Source: Nocardiopsis sp. YSL2
GTDB taxonomy: Bacteria; Actinomycetota; Actinomycetes; Streptosporangiales; Streptosporangiaceae
DNA: 64,000 bases
NCBI RefSeq assembly: GCF_030555055.1
Contig: NZ_JAMOAO010000001.1
Coordinates: 930,001 to 994,000, forward strand
Reading direction: 5' to 3'
A program made the translations under genes and the position numbers. Below the pieces are notes generated by a model. It saw only the letters and a program-made list of their open reading frames with translations, made no database searches and had not been told where the DNA came from. Shown here one piece after another: positions 41,921-51,823 of the stretch (positions within the stretch are counted from its first letter, which is position 1; each line of letters opens with the position of its first letter).

Positions 41921-42481
41921 TCACCACCCCACCGGGGACGTCGGGCCCTGGACGGTGGCGAAGTCGCTGTCGGCCAGTGCGTCGCGCAGGCGCACCAACG
42001 GCAGTGTCACCACGGGCGCCACGAGCGCGGTCAGCAGTGCGCCCGCTCCGGCGTTGACGGCCACGGAGGCCAGGGTCAGGCGCGGGTCGCCCATGACGAA
42101 GCCGACCGCCGCGTAGCCCAGACCGGTGCCCAGCGCGGTCAGCGCGGTGGCGCCGACCACGGCCGGAAGCCCGGTGCGCAGGCCGACGGCGCCCTGGGCT
42201 CCGGTGTTGGTGCGCAGCAGGGCCGCGGCGTAGGCGGCCAGGCACAGCACCAGGGCATAGCGTCCGACGGCGTGCTCGGCGGGCGGCAGCAGGTCCATGG
42301 CCAGACCGGCGGCGAACCCGTATCCGGCCGCGACCGCGGGCCTGCCGGTCAGGGCCACCGCGGCCACCGCCGCCACGACCAGGTCGGGGCCGGGGCCCCA
42401 GGGCAGCGGCAGGCGCTGGACCACGACGGCCTGCAGCAGTACCGCGACCGCCACGAGTGCGACGGTGGCTGCGACCCTCAT
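41921..42481 (-). CDS. mreD: Rod shape-determining membrane protein MreD
   Basis: 186 residues and almost entirely hydrophobic, with five or six membrane segments. It contains WGPGPDLVVAAVAAVALTGRPAVAAGYGFAAGLAMDLLPPAEHAVGRYALVLCLAAYAA, where GfaaGLaxDlxpP is the MreD hallmark. The ATG overlaps the mreC stop by four bases (ATGA), implying translational coupling. Confidence 0.92.
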   Translation of the reverse strand: MRVAATVALVAVAVLLQAVVVQRLPLPWGPGPDLVVAAVAAVALTGRPAVAAGYGFAAGLAMDLLPPAEHAVGRYALVLCLAAYAAALLRTNTGAQGAVGLRTGLPAVVGATALTALGTGLGYAAVGFVMGDPRLTLASVAVNAGAGALLTALVAPVVTLPLVRLRDALADSDFATVQGPTSPVGW

Positions 42482-43377
42482 CGGTCCTCCTCGGAGTCGG
42501 GTTCGGGTGGCAGGACGGAGTCGCGCGGGTCCTCGGCCGGTCCGGCGACGACCACGCCCACCACGTCCAGGGCCGCGAAGTCCACGGCGGGCGTGATGCG
42601 CGCGATGCGGCTGAGCGCCCCGGGCGAGACCTGGACGTCCTGGACGGTGCCGACGGGCACGCCCGGAACGAAGGGCGCGCCCTCGTGGGATCCGAGCGTG
42701 ACCACCCGGTCCCCGGACTCCACGGGCGCCTCCATGTCGAAGAGCTCCAGCGAGAGGTCGGACTCGGCGCCGCCGGGCACGGAGCCGCCGTTGACCACGC
42801 CGATCTTGCGGGTCTCGGCCAGCCGGGCGCCCACGGCCGAGGTGGCGTCCGTGGCGAGCAGGACGGTGCTGGTGCGCGGACCGGCCTCCACCACCCGTCC
42901 GACGAGCCCGTCGCCGTTGACGACGGTCATGTCGGTGCGCACCCCGGAGCTGGTGCCGACGTCGAGGGTGACCGCGTGCGCGTACCCCCGGGACGTCGTG
43001 CGGGTGACGGCCTGGGCCGGGACGATCTCGTAGCCGCCGAGCCCGGACAGGTGGAGCAGGTCGTCCAGCTGGTCGGCGCGGGCCTCGTCGAGGCGGGCGG
43101 CCTGGAGCTCGGACTCCAGTTCGGCGTTGGCCGCCTCCAGTTCGGCGACGCGCTCGACGGCCTCGGGCCCGTGGGCCAGCCCTTCGTAGAGCGAGGCCGC
43201 GGGGCCGCCCACCCGGCCGGCCCCGGCCGCGGCGGGGGCGAAGACGAGTTCGCCCGCGGCGCGGCCGGCGCCGGTGAGCGGATCCGGCCCGGGCCGGGTG
43301 TCCAGGACGAGCAGGGCCACGCAGACCACGACCAGCACGAGCAGCACGAGCCGGGATCTCGTTGAGTCGCGGAACAT
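42478..43377 (-). CDS. mreC: Rod shape-determining protein MreC
   Basis: 299 residues. A single N-terminal membrane anchor (LVLLVLVVVCVALLVLD) is followed by a coiled coil at about 70–100 (VERVAELEAANAELESELQAARLDE). The periplasmic-type beta domains include GTSSGVRTDMTVVNGDGLVGRVVEAGPRTSTVLLATDATSAVGARL. MreC links MreB filaments to the PBP2/RodA synthase. It starts one base after the mreB stop. The acidic C-terminus (EPDSEEDR) is family-variable. Confidence 0.94.
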   Translation of the reverse strand: MFRDSTRSRLVLLVLVVVCVALLVLDTRPGPDPLTGAGRAAGELVFAPAAAGAGRVGGPAASLYEGLAHGPEAVERVAELEAANAELESELQAARLDEARADQLDDLLHLSGLGGYEIVPAQAVTRTTSRGYAHAVTLDVGTSSGVRTDMTVVNGDGLVGRVVEAGPRTSTVLLATDATSAVGARLAETRKIGVVNGGSVPGGAESDLSLELFDMEAPVESGDRVVTLGSHEGAPFVPGVPVGTVQDVQVSPGALSRIARITPAVDFAALDVVGVVVAGPAEDPRDSVLPPEPDSEEDR

Positions 43378-43378
43378 G

Positions 43379-44413
43379 TCAGCGCCGCCGTTCCGGGACC
43401 AGCACCTGGTGCAGGCGCTCGTAGTTCTCCACGCAGGTGCCCGAGCCGATCGCGACCGAGTCCAGGGCGTTGTCCGCGACGTGGATGGGCATGCCGGTCT
43501 CGTGCAGGAGCCGATCGTCGAGGCCGCGCAGCAGCGCGCCGCCTCCAGTGACGGCGACGCCGCGGTCCATGATGTCGCCCGACAGTTCGGGCGGGCACTT
43601 GTCGAGGCTGGTGCGGACCGCGTCGATGATGGCGGTGACCGGTTCCTCGATGGCCTGGCGGACGTCGCTCTCCGACATCACGATGGTCTTGGGCAGGCCG
43701 CTGATGAGGTCCCGGCCGCGCACCTCGGCGTGTAGTTCCTCGGCACCGGTCGGATAGGCCGACCCGATGGCCATCTTGAGCTCTTCGGCGGTGCGCTCCC
43801 CCACCATCAGCGAGTACTCCTTCTTGACGAAGGTCATGATGGCCTGGTCGAGCTCGTCGCCGCCGACCCGGATGGACTGCGAGGTGACGATGCCGCCCAT
43901 GGAGATGACGGCGACCTCCGTGGTGCCGCCGCCGATGTCGACGACCATGTTGCCGGTGGGCTCGTGGACCGGGAGCCCGGCGCCGATCGCGGCGGCCATG
44001 GGCTCCTCGATGATGTAGACCCGGCGCGCGCCCGCCTGGTAGCCCGCCTCCTTCACAGCGCGGTGCTCCACCGAGGTGATCCCGCTGGGCACGGCCACGA
44101 TCACGCGCGGTTTGGCGAAGTGCCGCCTGCGGTGGATCTTCTGGATGAAGTAGCGCAGCATCCGCTCGGTGATCTCGAAGTCGGCGATCACGCCGTCCTT
44201 GAGCGGGCGTACGGCGGTGATGTTGTGCGGGGTGCGGCCGATCATCTGTTTGGCCTCGGTGCCGACCGCGACGATCTTGCCCGTGGACGTGTTGAGCGCG
44301 ACGACCGAGGGCTCGTTCAGAACGATGCCGCGGCCGCGCACGTACACGAGCGTGTTGGCGGTGCCAAGGTCGACGGCCATGTCCCGGCCGAGAAATGCAA
44401 GGTTGTTCGGCAT
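43379..44413 (-). CDS. mreB: Rod shape-determining actin homologue MreB
   Basis: 344 residues. Actin-fold signatures are [28 protein letters not shown] (phosphate 1), [19 protein letters not shown] (phosphate 2) and [15 protein letters not shown] (adenosine). The short hydrophobic N-terminus NNLAFLGRD may contact the membrane. In mycelial actinomycetes MreB functions mainly in spore-wall formation. GAGGA lies nine bases before the ATG. First gene of the mre operon, behind a 377-base non-coding region. Confidence 0.97.
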   Translation of the reverse strand: MPNNLAFLGRDMAVDLGTANTLVYVRGRGIVLNEPSVVALNTSTGKIVAVGTEAKQMIGRTPHNITAVRPLKDGVIADFEITERMLRYFIQKIHRRRHFAKPRVIVAVPSGITSVEHRAVKEAGYQAGARRVYIIEEPMAAAIGAGLPVHEPTGNMVVDIGGGTTEVAVISMGGIVTSQSIRVGGDELDQAIMTFVKKEYSLMVGERTAEELKMAIGSAYPTGAEELHAEVRGRDLISGLPKTIVMSESDVRQAIEEPVTAIIDAVRTSLDKCPPELSGDIMDRGVAVTGGGALLRGLDDRLLHETGMPIHVADNALDSVAIGSGTCVENYERLHQVLVPERRR

Positions 44414-44790
44414 GTAACGTCCTCAGAGGCGCCGTGACGGACGTGGTTGCACGGGGCGACCATACGTAGTCGATCCGGCACGATAGGTAAACAGTCCCCC
44501 GTATCGTAACGGTCAGCACCTAGGCGGCTACGCAAACACACCGAATTGTTGCCTCGATTTCGGACGACGCAGCGCGAGACGGCCATATCGGTCATATCGT
44601 CGCACTGGGGCATCAGATCAGCACTCAGCGTGACGATCCTAGTCGTGCGCGCCCGGTGTCCGCCACCGGTGCACCGCCGACGGCCCGTGCCCCGCACCGC
44701 GCACCGGCCTCGCGCGGTCCCGTTCCGGGCCCGCACATGAGAACGCCCGGTCCGTGGTCGTCCACGAACCGGGCGGTGCCGCGGGACCGC
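44414..44790. other. Non-coding region upstream of mreB
   Basis: It contains the ndk terminator (44744–44775) and the mre operon promoter region. The AT-richer part 44460–44580 holds -10-like hexamers on the minus strand (TACGAT near 44505, TATCGT near 44485), but no box pair is strong enough to name the start. No gene was recognised. Confidence 0.45.
44744..44775 (-). terminator. Terminator of ndk
   Basis: CGCCCGGT and ACCGGGCG enclose CGTGG–TCGT–CCACG. In the minus-strand transcript TTCTC follows. Confidence 0.7.
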
Positions 44791-45198
44791 TCAGCCCAGG
44801 TCGGGGAAGAACAGCTTGATCTCGCGCTCGGCGGAGTAGGTGGAGTCCGAACCGTGCACGATGTTCTGCTGGACCTCCAGGGCGAAATCGCCGCGGATGG
44901 TGCCGGGAGCGGCGGTGACCGGATCCGTGGCGCCGGCCAGGGCACGGAAGGCCTCCACCGAGCGCTCGCCCTCGACGACCATGGCCACCAGCGGTCCACC
45001 GGTGATGAACTCGACCAGGGAGCCGAAGAACGGACGCTCGGCGTGCTCCTCGTAGTGCGTCTTGGCGGTGTCCGCGTCCAGCGTGCGCAGCTCCATCGCG
45101 ACGAGCTTCAGGCCCTTGCGCTCGATGCGGGAGATCACCTCGCCGACGATGTTGCGGCGGACGCCGTCGGGCTTGATGAGAACGAGAGTGCGCTCCAC
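44791..45198 (-). CDS. ndk: Nucleoside diphosphate kinase
   Basis: 135 residues, normal length. It transfers phosphate among NTPs and dNTPs through the active-site His in NIVHGSDS, about residue 115. [37 protein letters not shown] and [28 protein letters not shown] are the classical flanking motifs. The GTG start has AGGAG 11 bases upstream. It follows the DUF4233 gene, as is normal in actinobacteria. Confidence 0.98.
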   Translation of the reverse strand: MERTLVLIKPDGVRRNIVGEVISRIERKGLKLVAMELRTLDADTAKTHYEEHAERPFFGSLVEFITGGPLVAMVVEGERSVEAFRALAGATDPVTAAPGTIRGDFALEVQQNIVHGSDSTYSAEREIKLFFPDLG

Positions 45199-45379
45199 GT
45201 GCGTGTCAACTCCTCAGGGGACGTCCGCGTGGCACGCGTGGGCGTTCGCCCACGGCTCCGGCCGCACGCGGAGGTTCGGGTACAGGATGCGGGCGCCGAA
45301 GCCGCGGGAGGAACGCCCCACGGGCGGCCTGCCCGGATACGCGCCACACTACCGCTTCCGGGCACGGCGCGTACGGCGG

Positions 45380-45733
45380 TCAGGCGTCGACGGTCTCGGC
45401 CCCGCTCTCCCTGTCGCGGGCGGCCTTGAGGGCGTCCGTACGGCGCCCCACGATGACGCCGGTCACCCACAGGGACACGAAGACCACGGCGATGAGCAGC
45501 ATCCCCGACACCTGGAAGGCGGTGAAGAGGAACCCGGCCTGCAGAGCCCAGGCGGCGTAGTGCGCCCAGGTGTACTTCTGCAGGGCGGACAGGACGAGCA
45601 CGGCCGCGGCCATACCGCCCCAGACGCCACCCGCCAGCGCCGGATCGATGCCCTCGGTGTTGATGGCGACGGGTATGGCGAGTCCGAGGACGATGGCCTC
45701 GAAAGCGAGAACGACAGCGCAGACGACGCGCAT
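45380..45733 (-). CDS. DUF4233 membrane protein
   Basis: 117 residues with three or four membrane segments: VCAVVLAFEAIVLGLAIPVAI, LAGGVWGGMAAAVLVLSAL, HYAAWALQAGFLFTAFQVSGMLLIAVVFVSLWVTGVIVGRR. This small protein is nearly always found between folC and ndk in actinobacteria, and its function is unknown. The ATG has AAGGGA eight bases upstream and sits 36 bases behind folC. Confidence 0.88.
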   Translation of the reverse strand: MRVVCAVVLAFEAIVLGLAIPVAINTEGIDPALAGGVWGGMAAAVLVLSALQKYTWAHYAAWALQAGFLFTAFQVSGMLLIAVVFVSLWVTGVIVGRRTDALKAARDRESGAETVDA

Positions 45734-45769
45734 GGCGCAGATCCCTTCGTCGGTGGAACGCCGGGTCCG

Positions 45770-47122
45770 CTACTCGCCCGCGCCGCGCAGCAGGTGGACG
45801 GCGTCACCGGCGGTGACGACCGACCCGGTGACGAGCACCCCGCTGCCGCCGAACTCGCCGGTCTCCTCCGCCAGGCCCACGGCCTGGTCGATGGCGTCGT
45901 CGAGTCGGGCGGCCGCGTGGACGCGGTCCTCACCGAAGATCTGCTGCGCGATGGCGGTCAGCCGCGCGGGGTCGAGGGAGCGCGGCGATGAGTTGCGGGT
46001 GACGACGATCTCGTCAAGCAGTGGTTCGAGGGGTTCGAGAATCCCCTCGACATCCTTGTCGGCCATGATGGCGACCACGCCGACCAGGCGGCTGAATCCG
46101 AAGGCCTCCTCGACGGCGGCGGCGGTCGCGGTCATCCCGGCCGGGTTGTGTGCGGCATCGGCGATCACGGTCGGGCTGGTGCGCACGACCTCCATCCGGC
46201 CCGGGGAGTCGACCCCGGACAGGGCCTCGCCGACGATCTGGGGGTCCAACCCCTCGGCGTCCTCGCCCGTGGCGGCGAACGCCTCCACGGCGGCGATGGC
46301 GACGGCGGCGTTGCCGGCCTGATGGGCGCCGAACAGGGGCAGGAACAGGTCTTCGTATCCTCCGGTGAGGCCCTTGACGGCGACCTGCTGGCCGCCGACG
46401 GCCACCTCGCGGGAGGTGACGCCGAACTCCAGGCCCTCACGGGCCACCCGCGCGCCGACCTCGGCGGCGTGGCGGACCAGGACCTCGGCCGCGGGCACCG
46501 GTTGCTGGGCGATGACCGCGATGGAGTCCGACTTGATGATGCCGGCCTTCTCGTCGGCGATGCCGTCGAGTGTGTCCGGCAGGTACTCGGTGTGGTCGAT
46601 ACCGATCGGGGTCACCACGGCGACGTCTCCGTCGACGACGTTGGTGGCGTCCCATCGGCCGCCCATCCCCACCTCGACCACGGCGACGTCGACAGGGGTG
46701 TCGGCGAAGGCGGCGTAGGCCATGACGGTGAGGATCTCGAAGAACGACAGGCGTGTGTCGCTCATCGAGTCCGCCATGTCCACGTAGGGACTGATGTCGT
46801 CGTAGATCTCGACGAACCTCGCCTGGGAGACGGGTTCGCCGTCGACGACGATGCGCTCGCGCACGGTGCGCAGGTGCGGGCTGGTGTAGCGGCCCACGCG
46901 CAGGCCCCGTGCGCGCATGAGCGCGTCGATCATGCGGGCTGTGGATGTCTTGCCGTTGGTGCCGGTGACGTGGATGACCCGGAAGCTGCGCTGCGGATCG
47001 CCCAGAAGGTCCAGGAGGGTGCGGACCCGGTCGAGGGTCGGATCGATCTCGGACTCGGGAGCACGGGACAGGATCTGCGCCGTCACCTCGGCGTAGCGCT
47101 CATGGGCGCTGTCGCCGCTCAC
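45770..47122 (-). CDS. folC: Folylpolyglutamate synthase/dihydrofolate synthase
   Basis: 450 residues of the Mur-ligase-like family that adds glutamate to dihydropteroate and folates. The P-loop VIHVTGTNGKTSTARMI lies at about 47–63. TSPHLRTVRERIVVDGEPVS, VVEVGMGGRWDATN, TPIGIDHTEYLPDTLDGIADEKAGIIK and IADAAHNPAGM are all standard. The GTG start MSGDSAHERYAEV has no strong Shine-Dalgarno. It begins the folC–DUF4233–ndk cluster and is divergent from a FolC-like gene 110 bases away. Confidence 0.95.
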   Translation of the reverse strand: MSGDSAHERYAEVTAQILSRAPESEIDPTLDRVRTLLDLLGDPQRSFRVIHVTGTNGKTSTARMIDALMRARGLRVGRYTSPHLRTVRERIVVDGEPVSQARFVEIYDDISPYVDMADSMSDTRLSFFEILTVMAYAAFADTPVDVAVVEVGMGGRWDATNVVDGDVAVVTPIGIDHTEYLPDTLDGIADEKAGIIKSDSIAVIAQQPVPAAEVLVRHAAEVGARVAREGLEFGVTSREVAVGGQQVAVKGLTGGYEDLFLPLFGAHQAGNAAVAIAAVEAFAATGEDAEGLDPQIVGEALSGVDSPGRMEVVRTSPTVIADAAHNPAGMTATAAAVEEAFGFSRLVGVVAIMADKDVEGILEPLEPLLDEIVVTRNSSPRSLDPARLTAIAQQIFGEDRVHAAARLDDAIDQAVGLAEETGEFGGSGVLVTGSVVTAGDAVHLLRGAGE

Positions 47123-47232
47123 GGCGTGTCGGTCGTAGGGGTGTACACCCGCGCCAGTGTACGCGCCCCCACCTGCGCCCGGGCGCCGAGTCCGGGTACG
47201 ACGGCGGAAATCACAGAGACCATACTTGGGCT

Positions 47233-48492
47233 ATGCGATTCCTTGACCCGTTCTTCTGCGAGTGGGCGGACCGGCGCCCCGGGCAGACCCGCAGCCTGGA
47301 CCGCGCCGCCGCCCTGATGCGCGCCCTCGACCTGGATCCGGCCGCGGTGCCGGTCCTGGGCGTGGTGGGGTCCAAGGGCAAGGGCAGTACCGCCACCTAC
47401 GCCGCCGCCGCGCTGGGCGCCGCGGGGCTGCGGACCGTCCTGGTCACCGGGCCGAGCTTCCGCTCCTACCGCGAGCGCGTCCGGGTGGACGGCGCCTCGG
47501 TGACCGACGAGGAGATGGACGCGCTGGGCGAGCGCGTCGAGCGGGCCCGGCTCCGGCTGCCGTCGGTGCGCGAGACCGGCGGCCACCTGGCCCCGAGCGG
47601 GCTGTTCCTGATCGCGGGGCTGCTGCGCGCACGCGACGTGGGCGCCGACGTGTGCGTCCTGGAGGCCGGAGCGGGCGGGCACCGCGACGAGCTCCGCCTC
47701 ATCGGACCGGACGTCGTGGCGATGGGCGTGGTCTTCGGCGAGCACCTGGGGGTGCTGGGCGACACCGTTCCCGAGATCGCCCAGGAGAAGGCCCGGGTCG
47801 CCGGGCCGCGCACGCGGGCCCTGGTGACGCTGCCGCAGACGCCCGAGGTGACCGAGGCGATGACCGAGGCGCTGGCACGGGCCACCGACGGGCGCGTGAC
47901 CGCCGAGACCGTGGATCCGGCGGTGCCCGGAACCGAGCCGCCGACCGCGCTGCGCCCGCCCGGCCTGTCGGCGGCCTCGGGGGTCCTGGGGACGGCGGCG
48001 GCCCTGCGCACGCTGGACGTCCTGGGCCGCCCCCGCCCCGACGCGGAGCGCCTGCACGAGGTGCTGAGCACCGTGCGCCTGCCGGCCCGGCTGTCCCGCC
48101 ACGGCGTGCCCGGCACCCCGTCGGCGGAGGTCGTGGTGGACTCGGCGATCAACGGCGCCGGGGTCGCGGCGGCCCTGGAGCACGCCCGGGGCCTGTGGGG
48201 CGGAGTGGACCACGTGCTGCTGTGCCTGCCCGACCACAAGGACGTGTCCGGGGTCGTGGAGTCGCTGGGCGACCTGCCGGTGACCACAGTGGTCCTGCCG
48301 GAGTCGCACCTGCGGTTCGAGCGCGCGCTGCCCGCGCACTGGAGGACCGTGGCCGCGGAGGACCTCTCCCCCGACCTCCTCGCCGGGCTGGGGAACCGGA
48401 TCCTGGCACTGGGGACGGTGTACTTCACCGGCCGCGTCCTGGAGGCCGTTCGGGCCCCGACCGACCGGCTCTTCGAGGCGGCCCGGGGCTAG
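47233..48492 (+). CDS. Divergent FolC-like Mur-ligase-family protein
   Basis: 419 residues. The P-loop is VVGSKGKGSTATYAAAALG instead of the canonical GTNGKGS. SFRSYRERVRVDGASVTDEEMDALGERVERAR matches the SPHL...ERI region with the SPHL residues changed, and VLEAGAGGHRDELRLIGPDVVAMGVVFGEHLGVLGDTVPEIAQEKARV matches the usual EVGxGGRxDATN...EKAGI segment. A C-terminal Rossmann part (VVVDSAINGAGVAAALEHARGLWGGVDHVLLCLPDHKDVSGV) corresponds to the Mur C-domain. It is clearly a FolC relative with several substituted substrate residues. Folate activity is therefore uncertain, and another amide-forming ligase role is possible. Confidence 0.8.
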   Translation: MRFLDPFFCEWADRRPGQTRSLDRAAALMRALDLDPAAVPVLGVVGSKGKGSTATYAAAALGAAGLRTVLVTGPSFRSYRERVRVDGASVTDEEMDALGERVERARLRLPSVRETGGHLAPSGLFLIAGLLRARDVGADVCVLEAGAGGHRDELRLIGPDVVAMGVVFGEHLGVLGDTVPEIAQEKARVAGPRTRALVTLPQTPEVTEAMTEALARATDGRVTAETVDPAVPGTEPPTALRPPGLSAASGVLGTAAALRTLDVLGRPRPDAERLHEVLSTVRLPARLSRHGVPGTPSAEVVVDSAINGAGVAAALEHARGLWGGVDHVLLCLPDHKDVSGVVESLGDLPVTTVVLPESHLRFERALPAHWRTVAAEDLSPDLLAGLGNRILALGTVYFTGRVLEAVRAPTDRLFEAARG

Positions 48493-48526
48493 GCCCGGGG
48501 CGGCCGACGCGGCCGTTCGGCACGGC

Positions 48527-48563
48527 GAGGGGCCGGGAGCAGCTCACGTGCCCCCGGCCCCTC
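48527..48563. terminator. Bidirectional terminator between the FolC-like and LVIVD genes
   Basis: GAGGGGCCGGG pairs perfectly with CCCGGCCCCTC over a 15-base loop, midway between two convergent stop codons. Confidence 0.65.
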
Positions 48564-48599
48564 AGTGCCCCTCGGCGGGGCCTTCCGTCGGCGTCCGCG

Positions 48600-50030
48600 T
48601 CAGCGGCCGTTGCCCCGCCCGGGCCGGTAGCTGGGCTGGGACTGCGGGTTGAACTCGTCCATGTGGACCTGTTCGGCCGCGCGCAGGCGCGGGTCCTCCA
48701 GGCGCAGCACGTCGATGCCCCGCTCGATGTCGGAGGAGAACACGTAGCCGTTGTAGTAGTAGGTCGACCAGGTGTCGTTGTCCCGCACGCCCTCCTCGAC
48801 ACGGGAGTCCATGTCGAAGTAGCCGATCTCCTGCGGGTCGGTCGGGTCGTTGAAGTCGATCACCGACACGCCGCCCTGGTACCAGGACTGCACGAAGTAG
48901 TCACGGCCGGGGACCGGGATCAGCGAGCCGTTGTGCGCCACACAGATCTGGTCGCCCTGGTGGCGCTCGATCTTGAAGTAGCTGGCGAAGTCCAGGCTCG
49001 GCGGGCCGCTCCTGCCGCCGCCGATCGTGTAGATCGCGTCGGCGCCGCGCTCCGGGCCGATCTCCTCGGTGCAGGTGGGGGCGCCACCGCCGCCGAGCTC
49101 GTCGGTGAACATCACCGTCGCGGCGTCGTTGGTGAAGGTCGCCGAGTGCCAGAACGCGAAGTTCGGGTCCTGGATCCGCTCGGTGACGACCGGGTTCACC
49201 GGGTCGGAGATGTCCATCAGGACGCCGTCGCCCATGCAGGCGCCGGCCGCGATGTCCTTCTCCGCGTACACGGTGATGTCGTGGCAGCCCTGCGTCGGCA
49301 GCAGCAGGTTGTCCTGGTCGTGGTTGCCGCCGTCCGGGAACAGGACCGGCTCGTTGACGACCGCCGCGTCCTCCGGGGAGTCGTGCGGCACCTCGATGAC
49401 CGAGATCTTGTCGTGCGGCGGCTGGCAGTTCGGGAAGCTCGCCCTGGGCGAGTAGGACGACACGTAGAGCAGGTCGCTCTCGCCGTCCTTGCTCGGAACG
49501 AGCGTGTTGGTGTGCGAACCGCAGTCGGTGCGCACCGCGGACACGTACTCCGGAGCCGACTTGTCGGAGATGTCGAAGACCCGGATGCCCTCGAACCCGT
49601 TCGGGTCGGAGGTGGGCACGGCCGGCGCGCCGCAGTCCTCGCTGGCGCGCGCGTAGTCCACGGAGAAGTAGAGCAGGTCGCCGCTGACCGACACGTCGCC
49701 CTGACCGCCGGGGCAGACCACCTCGGAGACGATCTCGGGCCGCTCCGGCTCGGAGATGTCGTAGATGACGAAGCCGTCGTAGTTGCCGCCGATGGCGTAG
49801 TCGCCCGAGAACGCGAGGTCCGAGTTGACGCTGCTCACGGCCTCGGGCTTGGGCACGTTGGTCACGTGCGTGACGTTGTCGCTGGAGATGGCGTCCGCCG
49901 GCGGGGTGGTGTCGGCGGCCACGGTGCCCGGAGCGAGCAGTCCGGCGGCCAGGGCGGCCGACGCCGCGAGGGCCGCGGCGGTCGATCGTCGGCGTCCTGC
50001 GCCTGCCGCGCGGGAGGGTGAAGGGGGCAT
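48600..50030 (-). CDS. Secreted LVIVD-repeat protein, paralogue 1
   Basis: 476 residues. A signal peptide covers about 1–39 (SRAAGAGRRRSTAAALAASAALAAGLLAPGTVAAD). The start is chosen by AGGAG eight bases upstream. The body consists of beta-propeller-type LVIVD repeats: LAFSGDYAIGGNYDGFVIYDISEPERPEIVSEVVCPGGQGDVSVSGDLLYFSVD, GIRVFDISDKSAPEYVSAVRTDCGSHTNTLV, VLMDISDPVNPVVTERIQDPNFAFWHSATFTND, YFVQSWYQGGVSVIDFNDPTDPQEIGYFD. Several conserved cysteines suggest disulfides. The domain is abundant in secreted actinobacterial proteins of unknown function. Nearly identical over long stretches to paralogue 2. Confidence 0.88.
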   Translation of the reverse strand: MPPSPSRAAGAGRRRSTAAALAASAALAAGLLAPGTVAADTTPPADAISSDNVTHVTNVPKPEAVSSVNSDLAFSGDYAIGGNYDGFVIYDISEPERPEIVSEVVCPGGQGDVSVSGDLLYFSVDYARASEDCGAPAVPTSDPNGFEGIRVFDISDKSAPEYVSAVRTDCGSHTNTLVPSKDGESDLLYVSSYSPRASFPNCQPPHDKISVIEVPHDSPEDAAVVNEPVLFPDGGNHDQDNLLLPTQGCHDITVYAEKDIAAGACMGDGVLMDISDPVNPVVTERIQDPNFAFWHSATFTNDAATVMFTDELGGGGAPTCTEEIGPERGADAIYTIGGGRSGPPSLDFASYFKIERHQGDQICVAHNGSLIPVPGRDYFVQSWYQGGVSVIDFNDPTDPQEIGYFDMDSRVEEGVRDNDTWSTYYYNGYVFSSDIERGIDVLRLEDPRLRAAEQVHMDEFNPQSQPSYRPGRGNGR

Positions 50031-50143
50031 GGGCACTCCTGTGTGCGTTGGGGGTGGTGAACGCATCGGGGCCACGGCGTGGTCAGGGCCGCGGCCCCCT
50101 CCCGCCGCCCGGCACGCGGCCGGGCGGATCAGAGTCGGATGCC

Positions 50144-50170
50144 CCGGCCGCCATGGGGTGGGGCGGCCGG
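50144..50170 (-). terminator. Terminator of LVIVD paralogue 2
   Basis: CCGGCCGCC and GGCGGCCGG pair perfectly, 11 bases past the stop codon at 50181. Confidence 0.6.
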
Positions 50171-50180
50171 AGCGCGCCGG

Positions 50181-51590
<1,410 letters not shown>

Positions 51591-51777
51591 GTGTACTCCT
51601 GATGCAGTTTGGAGCTAAGCAGGAAGAACGTACACAATTCAACATCAATATGTATAGGGGGAGACGAAAGAATCACGACAGTTAACACGCTGCCACCCTG
51701 ACCTGATCCGGCTACACACGGTGCCTAGGGTGGCGGGCCTCCTCCGGCGCGAACCGGCCCGCTCCGGGCCGCCGCCG

Positions 51778-51811
51778 CCGTGCCGGGGGACGCAGGTGTC
51801 CCCCGGCACGG
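51778..51811 (-). terminator. Terminator of LVIVD paralogue 3
   Basis: A perfect 14-bp stem (51778–51791 with 51798–51811) and 6-base loop lie 12 bases past the stop codon at 51824. Confidence 0.75.
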
Positions 51812-51823
51812 CCCTCCGCCGCG

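Noticed and set aside
36321..42116. 1931-codon plus-strand open frame across the radical SAM, rodA and mrdA genes
   Set aside because: It is antisense to three clear genes and rich in His, Gly, Val and Asp without motifs. This is a typical shadow of GC-rich genes on the other strand.
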